Shown one piece after another: positions 54,075 through 62,644 of a stretch of 64,000 nt of DNA. The translations under genes and the position numbers were made by a program. How positions within the stretch are numbered: position 1 is the stretch's first letter; every line of letters starts with the position of its first letter. The DNA comes from Dickeya chrysanthemi NCPPB 402. Its GTDB lineage: Bacteria > Pseudomonadota > Gammaproteobacteria > Enterobacterales > Enterobacteriaceae. The stretch lies in assembly GCF_000406105.1 (NCBI RefSeq), contig NZ_CM001974.1:4076705-4140704 (forward strand). The letters run 5' to 3'. The notes beneath the pieces were generated by a model, which had not been told where the DNA came from, did no database searches, and saw only the letters and a list, made by a program, of their open reading frames with translations.

Positions 54075-54557
54075 ATGGCTGATGTGCATAAACCAGAGAT
54101 TCGCAGAAAAAACATGAAAGCGATCGGTAATCATGACACAGCCATTGAATTAAAAATCTCCAGCATACTCGATCAACTTGGGTTCGAATTTCGAACCCAG
54201 GTAAAAAACATGCCAGGAAAACCTGACTTTGTCATCGATGAATATAGAAAAGTCATTTTTACTCATGGCTGCTTCTGGCATCATCATAATTGTCATCTTT
54301 TCAAAGTTCCCGCAACCAGAACCGAGTTTTGGTTAAAAAAAATAAATCAAAACGTCACAAGAGACAAAGAGAATAATCAGAAATTAATTTCCGATGGATG
54401 GAGCATTTTACTTATATGGGAATGTGCTATTCGTGGCCGATACAAACTTTCAGAACAGGATATTTCTGAACGTATAGAAGAATGGGTTTGTGCAGGAGAT
54501 TACTCTGCTGAGATAAACATATCAGGGTTACATCATCTAAAGGATCAGTGTTCATAA
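54075..54557 (+). CDS. vsr: very short patch repair endonuclease Vsr
   Basis: Nicks 5' of the T in T:G mismatches that arise when 5-methylcytosine in CCWGG deaminates. The 160-residue protein keeps every key residue at the E. coli number: catalytic Asp51 (GKPDFVID), Thr63 and His64 (FTHGCFWHHH), and the zinc ligands Cys66, His71, Cys73 and Cys117 (IWECAIRGR). N-terminal MADVHKPEIRRKNMKAIG matches the family. Its presence supports CCWGG as the site of the adjacent methylase. It is the last gene of the cassette. Confidence 0.96.
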   Translation: MADVHKPEIRRKNMKAIGNHDTAIELKISSILDQLGFEFRTQVKNMPGKPDFVIDEYRKVIFTHGCFWHHHNCHLFKVPATRTEFWLKKINQNVTRDKENNQKLISDGWSILLIWECAIRGRYKLSEQDISERIEEWVCAGDYSAEINISGLHHLKDQCS

Positions 54558-54753
54558 TAATCTCAGACATTCATTATCATCATGGCTATAGTCTCCTTTC
54601 ATTAAAAATACTAATTACAGATTAAATCTATTCATTGGCCTTATCGCCGAAATTTATCCATTATCCACACCCAACAAAGGACTGGGCGGAAAAACCGCTC
54701 AACCCATTGTTATTATTTATTTTTTCAAATTTATTCGTGATAAAAGAGAGCCC

Positions 54754-55377
54754 ATGCCGTTACCTATTTTTATTACCGGTTTTATGACCAGTGCCGGTTT
54801 GATCGTCGCGATCGGTGCGCAAAATTCCTTCGTGTTGCGTCAGGGGATGCGCCGGGAGCATGTGTTCTGGGTCAGTTCGGTGTGCTTTTTATGTGATATG
54901 GCGCTGATGACGCTTGGCGTGCTGGGCCTGGGGAAAATCATCAACGACAGTAAACCGGCGATCACGGCGCTGACGCTGGCCGGGGTGCTGTTTTTGCTGT
55001 GGTACGGTTACAACGCGCTGAAAAGCGCCTGGCGCGGCAACAACCAGTTGACGCTGCCCGAGGGCGACGGCCTGCGCCGCCGGCGCACGGTGATCGGCGC
55101 CAGTCTGGCGGTCAGTCTGCTGAATCCGCATGTCTATCTGGATACGGTCGCCATCATCGGCGGTATTTCTTCCGGCATCGCCGCCGACCTGAAACTGTTT
55201 TATCTGGCCGGCTCCATCAGCGCGTCGTTTATCTGGTTCTACACCATCGGTTACACGGCCGCCGCCTGCTCGCGTTATTTCGCCAGGCCGCTCACCTGGC
55301 GCATCATCGACAGCCTGATCGGCTGCTACATGATTTTTATGGCGTTGCAGTTGTGTCGCTTTTTGTATCAGATATAA
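54754..55377 (+). CDS. LysE/ArgO family amino-acid exporter
   Basis: The 207-residue membrane protein has about six helices, with the LysE/ArgO start PIFITGFMTSAGLIVAIGAQ and NSFVLRQGMRREHVFWV, the conserved SLLNPHVYLDTVAIIGGIS, and a final helix ending LCRFLYQI. The length equals ArgO/YggA (about 205-211). It probably exports arginine or lysine. An AGAGAG precedes the ATG. No LysG/ArgP-type regulator is beside it. A perfect hairpin follows. Confidence 0.9.
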   Translation: MPLPIFITGFMTSAGLIVAIGAQNSFVLRQGMRREHVFWVSSVCFLCDMALMTLGVLGLGKIINDSKPAITALTLAGVLFLLWYGYNALKSAWRGNNQLTLPEGDGLRRRRTVIGASLAVSLLNPHVYLDTVAIIGGISSGIAADLKLFYLAGSISASFIWFYTIGYTAAACSRYFARPLTWRIIDSLIGCYMIFMALQLCRFLYQI

Positions 55378-55386
55378 AGGTATTCT

Positions 55387-55408
55387 GACGCGGCCACCCC
55401 GCCGCGTC
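55387..55408 (+). terminator. hairpin after the LysE-type exporter gene
   Basis: GACGCGGC (55387-55394) pairs perfectly with GCCGCGTC (55401-55408), loop CACCCC. It is 10 bp after the stop; no T-run, so termination may be partial. Confidence 0.55.
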
Positions 55409-55466
55409 GCTATTCAATCTCCAGTGCTGACCTACACAACCTAAAAGAGCCAGCCAGGCAGGAAAA

Positions 55467-56270
55467 CTAGTTACCCCGATAAGCGGTATCGGTGCCCATA
55501 TTGCTGACATACACGTTGTGCGCCAGCCCGGTTTCCTTCATTGCTTCCCAGAAATGTTCGTCTTGTACCAATGAAGGCAGGCTTTGCCACTGCAACACCT
55601 TTCCCGTCCCCCCGTTACGCTGATACAAACCGAACCAACCGATAAAGCCGGACGCTTCAGCCACCGGCGCAAGTAGCACCATCGTCGAGGACGGCTGGCC
55701 GTGCGCCTGACGCATCAGTTCCAGCCATCCCAGCAGTTGCGGCGGCGACAATGGCTGCCCGGCGTGCCCGTGCAACACGCCGGCATAAAGGCAGGCAGGC
55801 CGCGGTTTCAGTTCCAGAAACTCGCTTGCCGACATATCCTTACCCGTCAGGTGATTATCTCCCCAGCCTTGCGGCGAAAGGCGAAGCTCGCCCTGCTCGA
55901 CAGCGGCAAATAAATCCAGCCCCAGCAGAAGGTAATGGCTATCCGGTAATACGTGGTTTTCTTTAGCGATCACCGGCAGCGCCAGATCGGCCCCTGGCAC
56001 CCACTCCGGCGTAAACGCTTCTTTGACGGAGAAGATCTTCTCAATCTGATGAATGTTTTGTCGGGCATTAAAATCGCACCGATAGAGAATATCGAAAAAG
56101 GTTTCCCCCTCAATGTCGCGCGTCATCACCGACGGCGACACCGGCATTGTCAGCCTCAATGTGTTCAATAGCTCGGGCAGATAGTTCAGTAACGCCGCCT
56201 CGGCATCCGTATTCGTATCACGCACCCAGGATTTCCGGCGGTGTTGCTCTTTTAAATGGTAGCCTTTCAT
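55467..56270 (-). CDS. hypothetical protein, family not recognised
   Basis: The 267-residue soluble protein has no signal peptide or membrane segment. Features: a basic start (MKGYHLKEQHRRKSW), a leucine-rich stretch LNYLPELLNTLRLTMP, ARQNIHQIEKIF, a motif-like HGHAGQPLSPPQLLGWLELM and an ending VYVSNMGTDTAYRGN. A GGGGGAAA site precedes the ATG. Composition is like resident genes. Its neighbours give no functional hint: the exporter converges with it and a structured leader with a small gene lies upstream on the other strand. The function is unknown. Confidence 0.6.
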   Translation of the reverse strand: MKGYHLKEQHRRKSWVRDTNTDAEAALLNYLPELLNTLRLTMPVSPSVMTRDIEGETFFDILYRCDFNARQNIHQIEKIFSVKEAFTPEWVPGADLALPVIAKENHVLPDSHYLLLGLDLFAAVEQGELRLSPQGWGDNHLTGKDMSASEFLELKPRPACLYAGVLHGHAGQPLSPPQLLGWLELMRQAHGQPSSTMVLLAPVAEASGFIGWFGLYQRNGGTGKVLQWQSLPSLVQDEHFWEAMKETGLAHNVYVSNMGTDTAYRGN

Positions 56271-56541
56271 GGTGTTTCCCCCGACAGATAGATGTCTTCA
56301 CACCATAATTCGGCACGGGAAAATCCCTCCGGCGACAAATAGGGAAAAATGGGTGGGGAATGGGGAGTTGCAGAAGGTGAGCACGACCTGCCAGCGACAG
56401 CGTTTCGGCACGGTTGCCGGTTGATTTTGCGAGCGGCATTCCAAAACGCCCTGCAACAAACCTGTAAATATATACAGCCTCTTTCACCCAGTGTGCGGCT
56501 GGCATAGAGTGTGTGTGCTGCGGCAACATCCGCAGCCGGGA

Positions 56542-56714
56542 CTGGAACCCCCGATACTCTCAAGACTGAAAAACGCTTTGTTTTTTCAGGGGCTACGTGC
56601 ACACTCGTTACGGTGATGCAGGCAGGGCAACCGCAAGGTTGACCGGTCTTCTTGAGAACCGGGGTTCCAACCCTGTCTGTGTCACCACCAGGTCTGGAAC
56701 CCTTGAGTGGTGAC
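56542..56714 (+). ncRNA. structured leader resembling the phage P4 immunity (CI RNA) region
   Basis: Three related segments precede a small gene. The middle one (56650-56668: TCTTGAG, then CCGGGGTTCC) is complementary to an upstream one (56544-56565: GGAACCCCCG, then CTCAAGA) and, through GGGTTCC-like bases, to a downstream one (about 56694-56702: CTGGAACCC). In satellite phage P4 the CI RNA carries seqB, which pairs with seqA upstream and seqC downstream in the leader of the same transcript; the order here is the same. Extra hairpins are CTGAAAAA/TTTTTCAG (56566-56588) and GTCACCAC/GTGGTGAC (56681-56714). The assignment is structural inference. Confidence 0.5.
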
Positions 56715-56744
56715 GTGTTGATACAATCTCAAGGAAAACAAATC

Positions 56745-57083
56745 ATGACGGATAATCACATCACTCCCGCTGACAGCAGCATCACCCTTTTCCGCGAGCT
56801 GATCGCCAGCCTGCCGTTCCACCAGCTTGATGAGGTTCAGCTCTGTGACCTTGGCGCTATCGCTGCGGAATCCGTTTCCGGGTTGTGCCACGGGCTGAGT
56901 GAACTGGGCGACAGGCTGCAAGACGGTGCCGACATCGGCCCCGAACAGCGTTACCAGTTAGGTGCCAGCCTGAATGCCGCCGCGCACCTGATCCCGGCGC
57001 TGCTGGAAATGTGCGAACAGGCGGAACGCCACGCCCACGCGCTGCCGCAGGCGAAGGAACCCATCCCGCTCTACGCGGTTTAA
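56745..57083 (+). CDS. small acidic hypothetical protein behind the P4-like leader
   Basis: The 112-residue protein is mostly helical by composition: SSITLFRELIASLPFHQLDE, VQLCDLGAIAAESVSGLCHG, LSELGDRLQDG, YQLGASLNAAAHLIPALLEM. No family is recognised. ATG 56745 is chosen for AAGGAAA 7 bases upstream; the longer frame runs through the structured leader. By position it corresponds to genes placed after the immunity RNA in P4-type elements, some of which affect host division, but there is no sequence evidence for such a role. Confidence 0.65.
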   Translation: MTDNHITPADSSITLFRELIASLPFHQLDEVQLCDLGAIAAESVSGLCHGLSELGDRLQDGADIGPEQRYQLGASLNAAAHLIPALLEMCEQAERHAHALPQAKEPIPLYAV

Positions 57084-57210
57084 ATACGTGACTGCACAAC
57101 GCATCACACAACCCGGCGTGCTTTAACGGCTCAGGCAGCCAGCATTCATGCCGGGCCGATATACATCCGATATGTACCGTTACCCCGGTACATCTCACAT
57201 CGTACATCGC

Positions 57211-57234
57211 TGTTGCTGTTGCTGTTGCTGTTGC
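57211..57234. repeat. hexanucleotide tandem repeat, four copies of TGTTGC
   Basis: Four perfect TGTTGC units lie in the 247-bp gap between the small gene and the DUF6880 gene. They are non-coding as far as can be judged. They could vary in copy number between strains. Confidence 0.8.
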
Positions 57235-57330
57235 AAACCGTATACCGGGTTGATGAACGTTGTCTGGCAGGAAAATGCGGGTGAAGCGCCAGCAAGGAGC
57301 TTCACCCGGTAACCACACCGCTCCGGCACA

Positions 57331-58725
57331 TTAATCGACCAGTGTAATGCCTTGCTTCGTCACCTGTAGCGCAGGGATTTTCTCCTGCATCGCCTTCCAC
57401 AAGGCATATTTACGAAAATGTTCGCGGTGCAGTGCCTGCAACCAGCCGATTGTCTCTTCCCGCCAGCCCGCGTCACCCGCTGCACGGGCGTAGTCAATCG
57501 CTTGTTTGGCGTCCGACGCGGCAGACGCATAATACTGGCTTTTCGCCGTACCGATGACCGACTCCGCCAGCCGACGCCGCAATATCACCGCCCCCGCCGT
57601 GAACCCCTGCTTTTTCAGCGTGGACGACAAGGTGCGCCAAAAAGAAAACGCACTCTGGAATGTTGATGGGAAAGCCAGCACATATTCGCTCCTGCCGGTG
57701 AGCAGGTCGTTAATCAGGGCATAGTGTTCGGTATCGGCCAGAAACTGCACCGTATGCTCAACCCCGCGCGCTATCGCCATCAACAGGTAACGCTCAAAAT
57801 CCTGCCCGGCATCGCCGCCCGCTTTCAGATACAACTGCCAGAACCCGACATCCGGCGACTGACGGAACGTCTCTTCCGCCACCTGACGTGCCTCTTCTTT
57901 GCGCCCTTCTTCCAGCAACGCGTTAACCAGCAAGGTAGCCCACTCTTTTTTAGGCAGCATCCACTCCCGCGTGTGCTGTTTGAGCGCCTGAAGGATGGTG
58001 ATCGCTTCCGGTGCACGCAGCTCATCAATCAGCAACGCGCACAGTTGCAGCACGGCGGTTATCTCGCTGACATTACCCCGTTCAAACAGCGCTTTGGCCT
58101 GCGCCACATCGCGGATAGCCAGGCTGAGGATAAAGGCTTCATCGTCATGCCCGTCTTTCAGCAGCAAATCGCGCAAGGCTCGCAGCGTCTCGGTACCCAG
58201 CTCGCCACGCCAGTTCACCAACCGCTCAAAATCAAACCACTGATCTTCCAGCGCCAGCGCGTAGATCTTCCCGGCAATCACCGCCGGAGACGCCTCTTTT
58301 TGCTGCGCCAGCGCAGCCATCCACACCTCAAACAAGGCGGAAAGGTAATCCATCCAGCTCCCGCTGGAGGTATCCACCTGCTGTGACAGCCGCTCAAAAT
58401 CCAGAATCATGCGACCGGCCAGCGCCTCAACCCGCAAAAAATGCCCAGGAACTAACTTGCCGAGCGGAGCCACGATATCCTGCTCCAGATCGGCAAAGAA
58501 ACCATCGGCCTGGTAGTAATCATAAAAACGCCTGCCGTTCGCCTCCTTGTCATAGGCTTTCTCCAGACGTTTTAGCACATCGTCCGGCGCAGACAACCAG
58601 CCGTTAACCAGCAAATCTCGCGCCGGTTGATGCTCACGGGCCAGCGTCAGCACAATCTCCAGCAATGTGTCACGGCTAAGATCGTTCAACGCGGCAAGCT
58701 GCTTTTTCGTCAATTTACTGGTCAT
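57331..58725 (-). CDS. DUF6880-type helical-repeat protein
   Basis: The 464-residue, probably all-helical cytoplasmic protein has TPR-like spacing (LLVNALLEEGRKEEARQVAE; FWQLYLKAGGDAGQDFERYL; ITILQALKQHTREW). It starts LTKKQLAALNDLSRDTLLEI and ends YALWKAMQEKIPALQV. This layout is recalled as the DUF6880 family, whose members have no assigned function. It lies immediately upstream, on the same strand, of nothing obvious; the pirin gene ends 5 bp before it, so the two may be cotranscribed (pirin first). Confidence 0.65.
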   Translation of the reverse strand: MTSKLTKKQLAALNDLSRDTLLEIVLTLAREHQPARDLLVNGWLSAPDDVLKRLEKAYDKEANGRRFYDYYQADGFFADLEQDIVAPLGKLVPGHFLRVEALAGRMILDFERLSQQVDTSSGSWMDYLSALFEVWMAALAQQKEASPAVIAGKIYALALEDQWFDFERLVNWRGELGTETLRALRDLLLKDGHDDEAFILSLAIRDVAQAKALFERGNVSEITAVLQLCALLIDELRAPEAITILQALKQHTREWMLPKKEWATLLVNALLEEGRKEEARQVAEETFRQSPDVGFWQLYLKAGGDAGQDFERYLLMAIARGVEHTVQFLADTEHYALINDLLTGRSEYVLAFPSTFQSAFSFWRTLSSTLKKQGFTAGAVILRRRLAESVIGTAKSQYYASAASDAKQAIDYARAAGDAGWREETIGWLQALHREHFRKYALWKAMQEKIPALQVTKQGITLVD

Positions 58726-58730
58726 GTGGG

Positions 58731-59579
58731 TTAAACCTTATCAAACTTCCCGGCGTGGTAATCCGCTATCGCTTGCTGGATCTCGTCACGCGTATTCATC
58801 ACGAACGGCCCGTAAGAGACGACGGGTTCCTCTATCGGTTCCGCATACCCAAACAGCAGCACCGCCGCCTCCGTGGCGTTGATGACAACGGCATCGCCAT
58901 CATCATGCATTTCCACTAAATTCCACGGTGAAACCGGAGTACCCGCGACTCTCACCGAGCCACGCACCACGTATAAGAACACGTTGTTTCCCTGCGGGGC
59001 AGGTAACACGACTTCTGCTCCCGGTTGCAACTGCACCACCGACATAAACACACCGGTAAGCGATGGGATCGGGCCGGTCACCCCGGCATACACCCCGGCA
59101 ATCAACTGCATTTCCCCCTGCCCTGATGCCAGCGGCACACGGGGAATATCGTCCCGTTGCAGCCCGATATAACGCGGTGACGTCATTTTCAGGCGAGCGG
59201 GCAAATTCACCCACAATTGCAGGATCTCCATCGCGCCGCCCTGACGTTTGAAGTCCTCCGGCGACAGCTCGGAATGAACCAGCCCGGAACCGGCCGTCAT
59301 CCACTGCACGCCCCCTGCATTGATAATGCTTTCATGCCCACCGCTGTCACGGTGCGCCAGACTCCCTGCCAAAATAAACGTGACGGTTTCAAACCCACGG
59401 TGAGGATGCGGCCCGAAAGGTAACCCCGAGTTATTCGGTGAATACACTTGTGGGCCGTGGTGATTCAGAAACAAAAAAGGATCCACCTGCGGCACGTCCG
59501 GACCGGGCACCGGACGACGGGTTATCAGGTCCGCAATGTCATCCCGATAAGCGGCATGGCAGGCTGAGACAGTACGCAT
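58731..59579 (-). CDS. pirin family protein
   Basis: Bicupin metalloprotein of 282 residues. The N-terminal cupin has DPFLFLNHHGPQVYSP and the metal-binding HPHRGFETVTFILAGSLAH followed by HSELSPEDF; the C-terminal domain has PQGNNVFLYVVRGSVRVAG. Bacterial pirins (YhhW, quercetinase-type) act on flavonoids or as regulators; which applies here is unknown. ATG 59579 is chosen for GAGGGA upstream; a longer frame adds 42 unlike residues. It is followed closely by the DUF6880 gene. Confidence 0.88.
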   Translation of the reverse strand: MRTVSACHAAYRDDIADLITRRPVPGPDVPQVDPFLFLNHHGPQVYSPNNSGLPFGPHPHRGFETVTFILAGSLAHRDSGGHESIINAGGVQWMTAGSGLVHSELSPEDFKRQGGAMEILQLWVNLPARLKMTSPRYIGLQRDDIPRVPLASGQGEMQLIAGVYAGVTGPIPSLTGVFMSVVQLQPGAEVVLPAPQGNNVFLYVVRGSVRVAGTPVSPWNLVEMHDDGDAVVINATEAAVLLFGYAEPIEEPVVSYGPFVMNTRDEIQQAIADYHAGKFDKV

Positions 59580-59919
59580 AATTCCCTCGCTACACGAAAA
59601 AATTCGATGAAGGAGACGAACCCTATAAGGCACGATACCCGCACCATGTGGTGAGTGATAAAAACGTATCTCATATTTCCCCCGACGGGTGGAGATATAA
59701 AGCATATCGGTTAGCCTTATTCAAGATCGCCTTTCCGTGCTACTGGAGCCTGTTTAAAAATCGCTCCGACCACCGCTAAGGTACAGGTAATCACTATGTC
59801 GGGTAATACACCGTTTAACGATGTCTGTAACAACGCTTTTCTTCTGGACATCATGATGACGAGAATGCTGCCGTTTGTGAAACCTGACGGGCATTACGCC
59901 TGACACGCACTCACTTCTT
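59580..59919. other. 340-bp intergenic stretch upstream of the pirin gene
   Basis: It holds the pirin promoter region and unassigned sequence up to the GNAT remnant. No antitoxin-like (DUF1778) gene, as would be expected ahead of a TacT-type acetyltransferase, could be read in any frame. Confidence 0.4.
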
Positions 59920-60252
59920 TTGTGCCAAAACGATACCCAAAAGTATCAAGCCGATACCCATACTTTGCGTCAGCGTCAGGTTGCGCCGGACGCATTCCGG
60001 CGCACTATGCCTGACCCCATTTCTGTTCTGGTACTTGGCCGATTAGCCGTTGATGAACGTGACCAACGCAGGGGGATCGGTGCCGGGCTCCTGAAAGATG
60101 CGGTACTCCGCTCCCGCAATGTCGCGCAGCAGGTAGGCAACAAAGCGTTATTGGTACATGCGTTATCTGATGAAGCAAAAGCGTTCTACCAATACTGGGG
60201 TTTTGTCCCGTCAGAAATACAGGAACACACCTTATTATTATCGTTATGGTAG
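59920..60252 (+). pseudogene. remnant of a GNAT acetyltransferase (TacT-like toxin)
   Basis: Residues from VAPDAFRRTMPDPISVLVLG onward match TacT-type GNAT toxins: LAVDERDQRRGIGAGLLKDA (acetyl-CoA loop RRGIGA), LLVHALSDEAKAFYQYWGF. Intact members are about 160-170 residues. Upstream of VAPDAF the visible frame is unlike the family, while the next frame gives YPYFASASG, close to the expected Y-x-ALASG strand. A one-base indel near 59970-59980 and further loss upstream would explain this. No antitoxin gene is present. Confidence 0.65.
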
Positions 60253-60656
60253 TAAATTTTTATCAGAATAAAGAAAGTGTCTTTGGTATCTGTCAGGGCC
60301 ATCATGGTTATCCTTCCATAATCCTGCTGTGAGTATATAAGCCATATCGAACCAACATATATACTCGGTTCTATACTGTGGGTGGAATCAGATTGACTTC
60401 GATTGACAGAAAACTCGGGAAAAGCCTTGTATGGCGGGGATTTCAGGCATAAAAAAAGACGTCGGTTGACGTCTATTTATATACTGTTAGTGCGAAGGCC
60501 GGACACGCACATTATATATAACCTCATGATTTATTGATTATTTAAACAAAGAACTCAGGTATTATACCAACACAGATACCAACACCCGGAATAGTTAATT
60601 TTGGGACTCGAAGCCGCACAGATATTTTAGAAAGGAAAGATTGGCACCTGACGATA
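60253..60656. other. 404-bp intergenic region with hairpin and direct repeats
   Basis: It contains AGACGTC-ggtt-GACGTCT (60457-60474) preceded by A7, and two copies of TACCAACAC (60565-60573 and 60577-60585). Similar direct repeats flank attachment sites of P4-type integrases, so this may be an element end. No tRNA gene or integrase is present. Confidence 0.4.
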
Positions 60657-61604
60657 TCATTGCAGCACATCTAATGCGGTTTGGCGAAAACAGGAATAGG
60701 CTTCTTCCCATGAAACGCGGATTTCACCAAACACCATTGGTGCTAAGAATTGTTGATAGCGCATTTTATAAACAGGATTACTTGCCAGCTCTTCCAGCCC
60801 TCTTTTTAGTTCCTCAACAGGCGATTCGCAGAACTCAGGATACTGATTACCGTAACGTGCAATATCTTGCTCAATACATTCCTGAATAAAATGGGTTAAA
60901 GCGGCAGCATTAACGCCTTTCTCTTTGACAATACAAAAATTGTCGTAGATATGGCGCACCAGTGATTCATCCTCTACTCGTTCCAAATCACGCATACTTG
61001 CAGCGGTTCTTCGCATTATCGAGATAAGCTTTTCAGCCTGCGTACTGATTATAGTGGCACATGGAAAAGCTCGAACCATTTCCCCTTTTTTCGTGACATC
61101 AGTTACCAATGAGCAAATATCACGCGTTTCTGATGATTCAAGCAAGTCTGTTTCCATTAACTCCAGTTTAATAAATGGCCGCAGGCAAGGGATTTGTGAA
61201 TACATTTGCGGATAACGCACGGGAATTTCATTGTAACGATATTCATCGCGAGTGACTTTGGGATAGTCATCGTCAAAACTAAAAACCCTGGAAGCAACGA
61301 TCGATTCGGTAATCGTTCGGATGATATCTTTACGTATATTCTTACGCTGACTTCTTGAGCTTTGTTGCAAAAAATTAGCAGTAGGAACCAGCTTAATATC
61401 TACATCTTCTGACATCCGGTTTAACGATATTCCTGCTTTTGATAACGCTGTACCTCCGGCAAAAACCAGTTGATGCGTATCAAAAGTCAGATGCCGAAGC
61501 AGGCGTAATAATTCAACGATGTAATAATCTTTCTCCACTATAGAGACAGACTCAATTCCAAGTGCATCAGCAACGTCAGGAAATAATGCTATTAACTCAT
61601 CCAT
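60657..61604 (-). CDS. abiEii: AbiEii/AbiGii nucleotidyltransferase toxin
   Basis: Toxin of a type IV toxin-antitoxin and abortive-infection system. The 315-residue protein has the DNA-polymerase-beta-type nucleotidyltransferase motif LVFAGGTALSKAGISLNRMS-EDVDIKL (GG-x-x-LS and D-x-D) and a long helical C-terminal part. AbiEii proteins of this type transfer nucleotides to RNA targets (tRNA in studied homologues). It overlaps the antitoxin gene by 8 bp, which precedes it on the same strand, the standard abiE order. Confidence 0.85.
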   Translation of the reverse strand: MDELIALFPDVADALGIESVSIVEKDYYIVELLRLLRHLTFDTHQLVFAGGTALSKAGISLNRMSEDVDIKLVPTANFLQQSSRSQRKNIRKDIIRTITESIVASRVFSFDDDYPKVTRDEYRYNEIPVRYPQMYSQIPCLRPFIKLELMETDLLESSETRDICSLVTDVTKKGEMVRAFPCATIISTQAEKLISIMRRTAASMRDLERVEDESLVRHIYDNFCIVKEKGVNAAALTHFIQECIEQDIARYGNQYPEFCESPVEELKRGLEELASNPVYKMRYQQFLAPMVFGEIRVSWEEAYSCFRQTALDVLQ

Positions 61605-61992
61605 TTAACTTGCTATTCCCTACTGACAACACGCGCTTAAAACGTGGGGGGGTTTTGATTTCGATTGACGCCGGAACCTGAGTTGACTTGCCGCTATTGT
61701 AAGCGCTTGCTGCATCAGCCAGGCGATAGTCCACTTTCAGGCGCTCCAGCGCTTCGATCACCACCGCAGCAGAACCGCCGGGAGAGGCGGGCATTAGCCT
61801 ACCCGTAATCACATTTTTCCGCGCTTTGGTATAGACGCCATAACCGACTTTCAGCAGTTGGCCCTCTTTTACCAATTCACGCAGCGCCCTGCCAACTTGA
61901 TCGTAGCCAGCAAGATCTTTGAAGTCGTCACGAGTGAAAACATAACGCTTCGAGCGTTTCAGCCGCGACTGAATACGAGCTTTTATGGTCAT
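61597..61992 (-). CDS. AbiEi-type antitoxin (DUF6088-like)
   Basis: The 131-residue protein has an N-terminal winged helix (IKARIQSRLKRSKRYVFTRD, DQVGRALRELVKEGQLLKVG, YGVYTKA) and a C-terminal part with PASPGGSAAVVIEALERLKV and IEIKTPPRFKRVL. AbiEi antitoxins repress their own promoter and neutralise the toxin without a stable complex (type IV). ATG 61992 is chosen for AAGGAGG upstream; a longer frame adds 13 residues. It is shorter than classical AbiEi (about 200), matching the DUF6088 branch. Confidence 0.8.
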   Translation of the reverse strand: MTIKARIQSRLKRSKRYVFTRDDFKDLAGYDQVGRALRELVKEGQLLKVGYGVYTKARKNVITGRLMPASPGGSAAVVIEALERLKVDYRLADAASAYNSGKSTQVPASIEIKTPPRFKRVLSVGNSKLNG

Positions 61993-62239
61993 GCCCCCCT
62001 CCTTTGAACATTTATTGAGCATAGCAAACATACGACATTTTTAATAGCAAAAATACGACTCATCATTTACCATCAGCCTAAAAATGAGGGAGCATTATTT
62101 GTGCTTCACAGGGAAAGAAATAAAATGCAATGAATTGATAATTAAGATAATAAAATCATTTTCATCCCTTCCAGGCTGAATTTTATAGCGTTAACCCAAC
62201 CCGATTAGAGCCCTGTTTTGCGTAAAAGCCCTATGCGGA

Positions 62240-62644
62240 TTATGGGTTAAGCCAGTTCTCCACACGCAGCCCCGGCACGCGCTCAAACTCACGGACATTG
62301 TTCGTCACCAGTATCAAGCCTGCCGAGCGCGCATGGCCCGCCAGCATCGCATCATACGGGCCAATTGGCGTTCCTTTTTTTGCCAGCTCGGCACGGATTT
62401 GGCCGGTATGCACGGCGGCATCAAACCCATAGGGCTGGATTTCCAGACGTGCGGAAAATCCTTCTATTACCGCCAGATTCTTTTCTGGATTGGCCGACTT
62501 TTCCGCGCCATAGATAAGCTCCATCAACGTGATGGCGCTTATCGCAAACTGCCCGTAATAACGCTGGAACGCCTCTCTGACCTCTTGCGGCTTGTTCTTT
62601 ATGGTGTAAATGCAAATGTTGGTATCAAGCAGGTATTTCAACAT
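62240..62644 (-). CDS. vapC: VapC ribonuclease toxin (PIN domain)
   Basis: PIN-domain endonuclease of 134 residues, nearly identical in layout to the enteric VapC/MvpT that cleaves initiator tRNA: LKYLLDTNICIYTIKNKP (first Asp), ITLMELIYGAEKS (Glu), GFDAAVHTGQIRAELAKKGT, IGPYDAMLAGHARS (Asp) and ILVTNNVREFERVPGL. It starts at the last base of the vapB stop codon, giving translational coupling. It is cytoplasmic and inhibited by VapB. Confidence 0.92.
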   Translation of the reverse strand: MLKYLLDTNICIYTIKNKPQEVREAFQRYYGQFAISAITLMELIYGAEKSANPEKNLAVIEGFSARLEIQPYGFDAAVHTGQIRAELAKKGTPIGPYDAMLAGHARSAGLILVTNNVREFERVPGLRVENWLNP

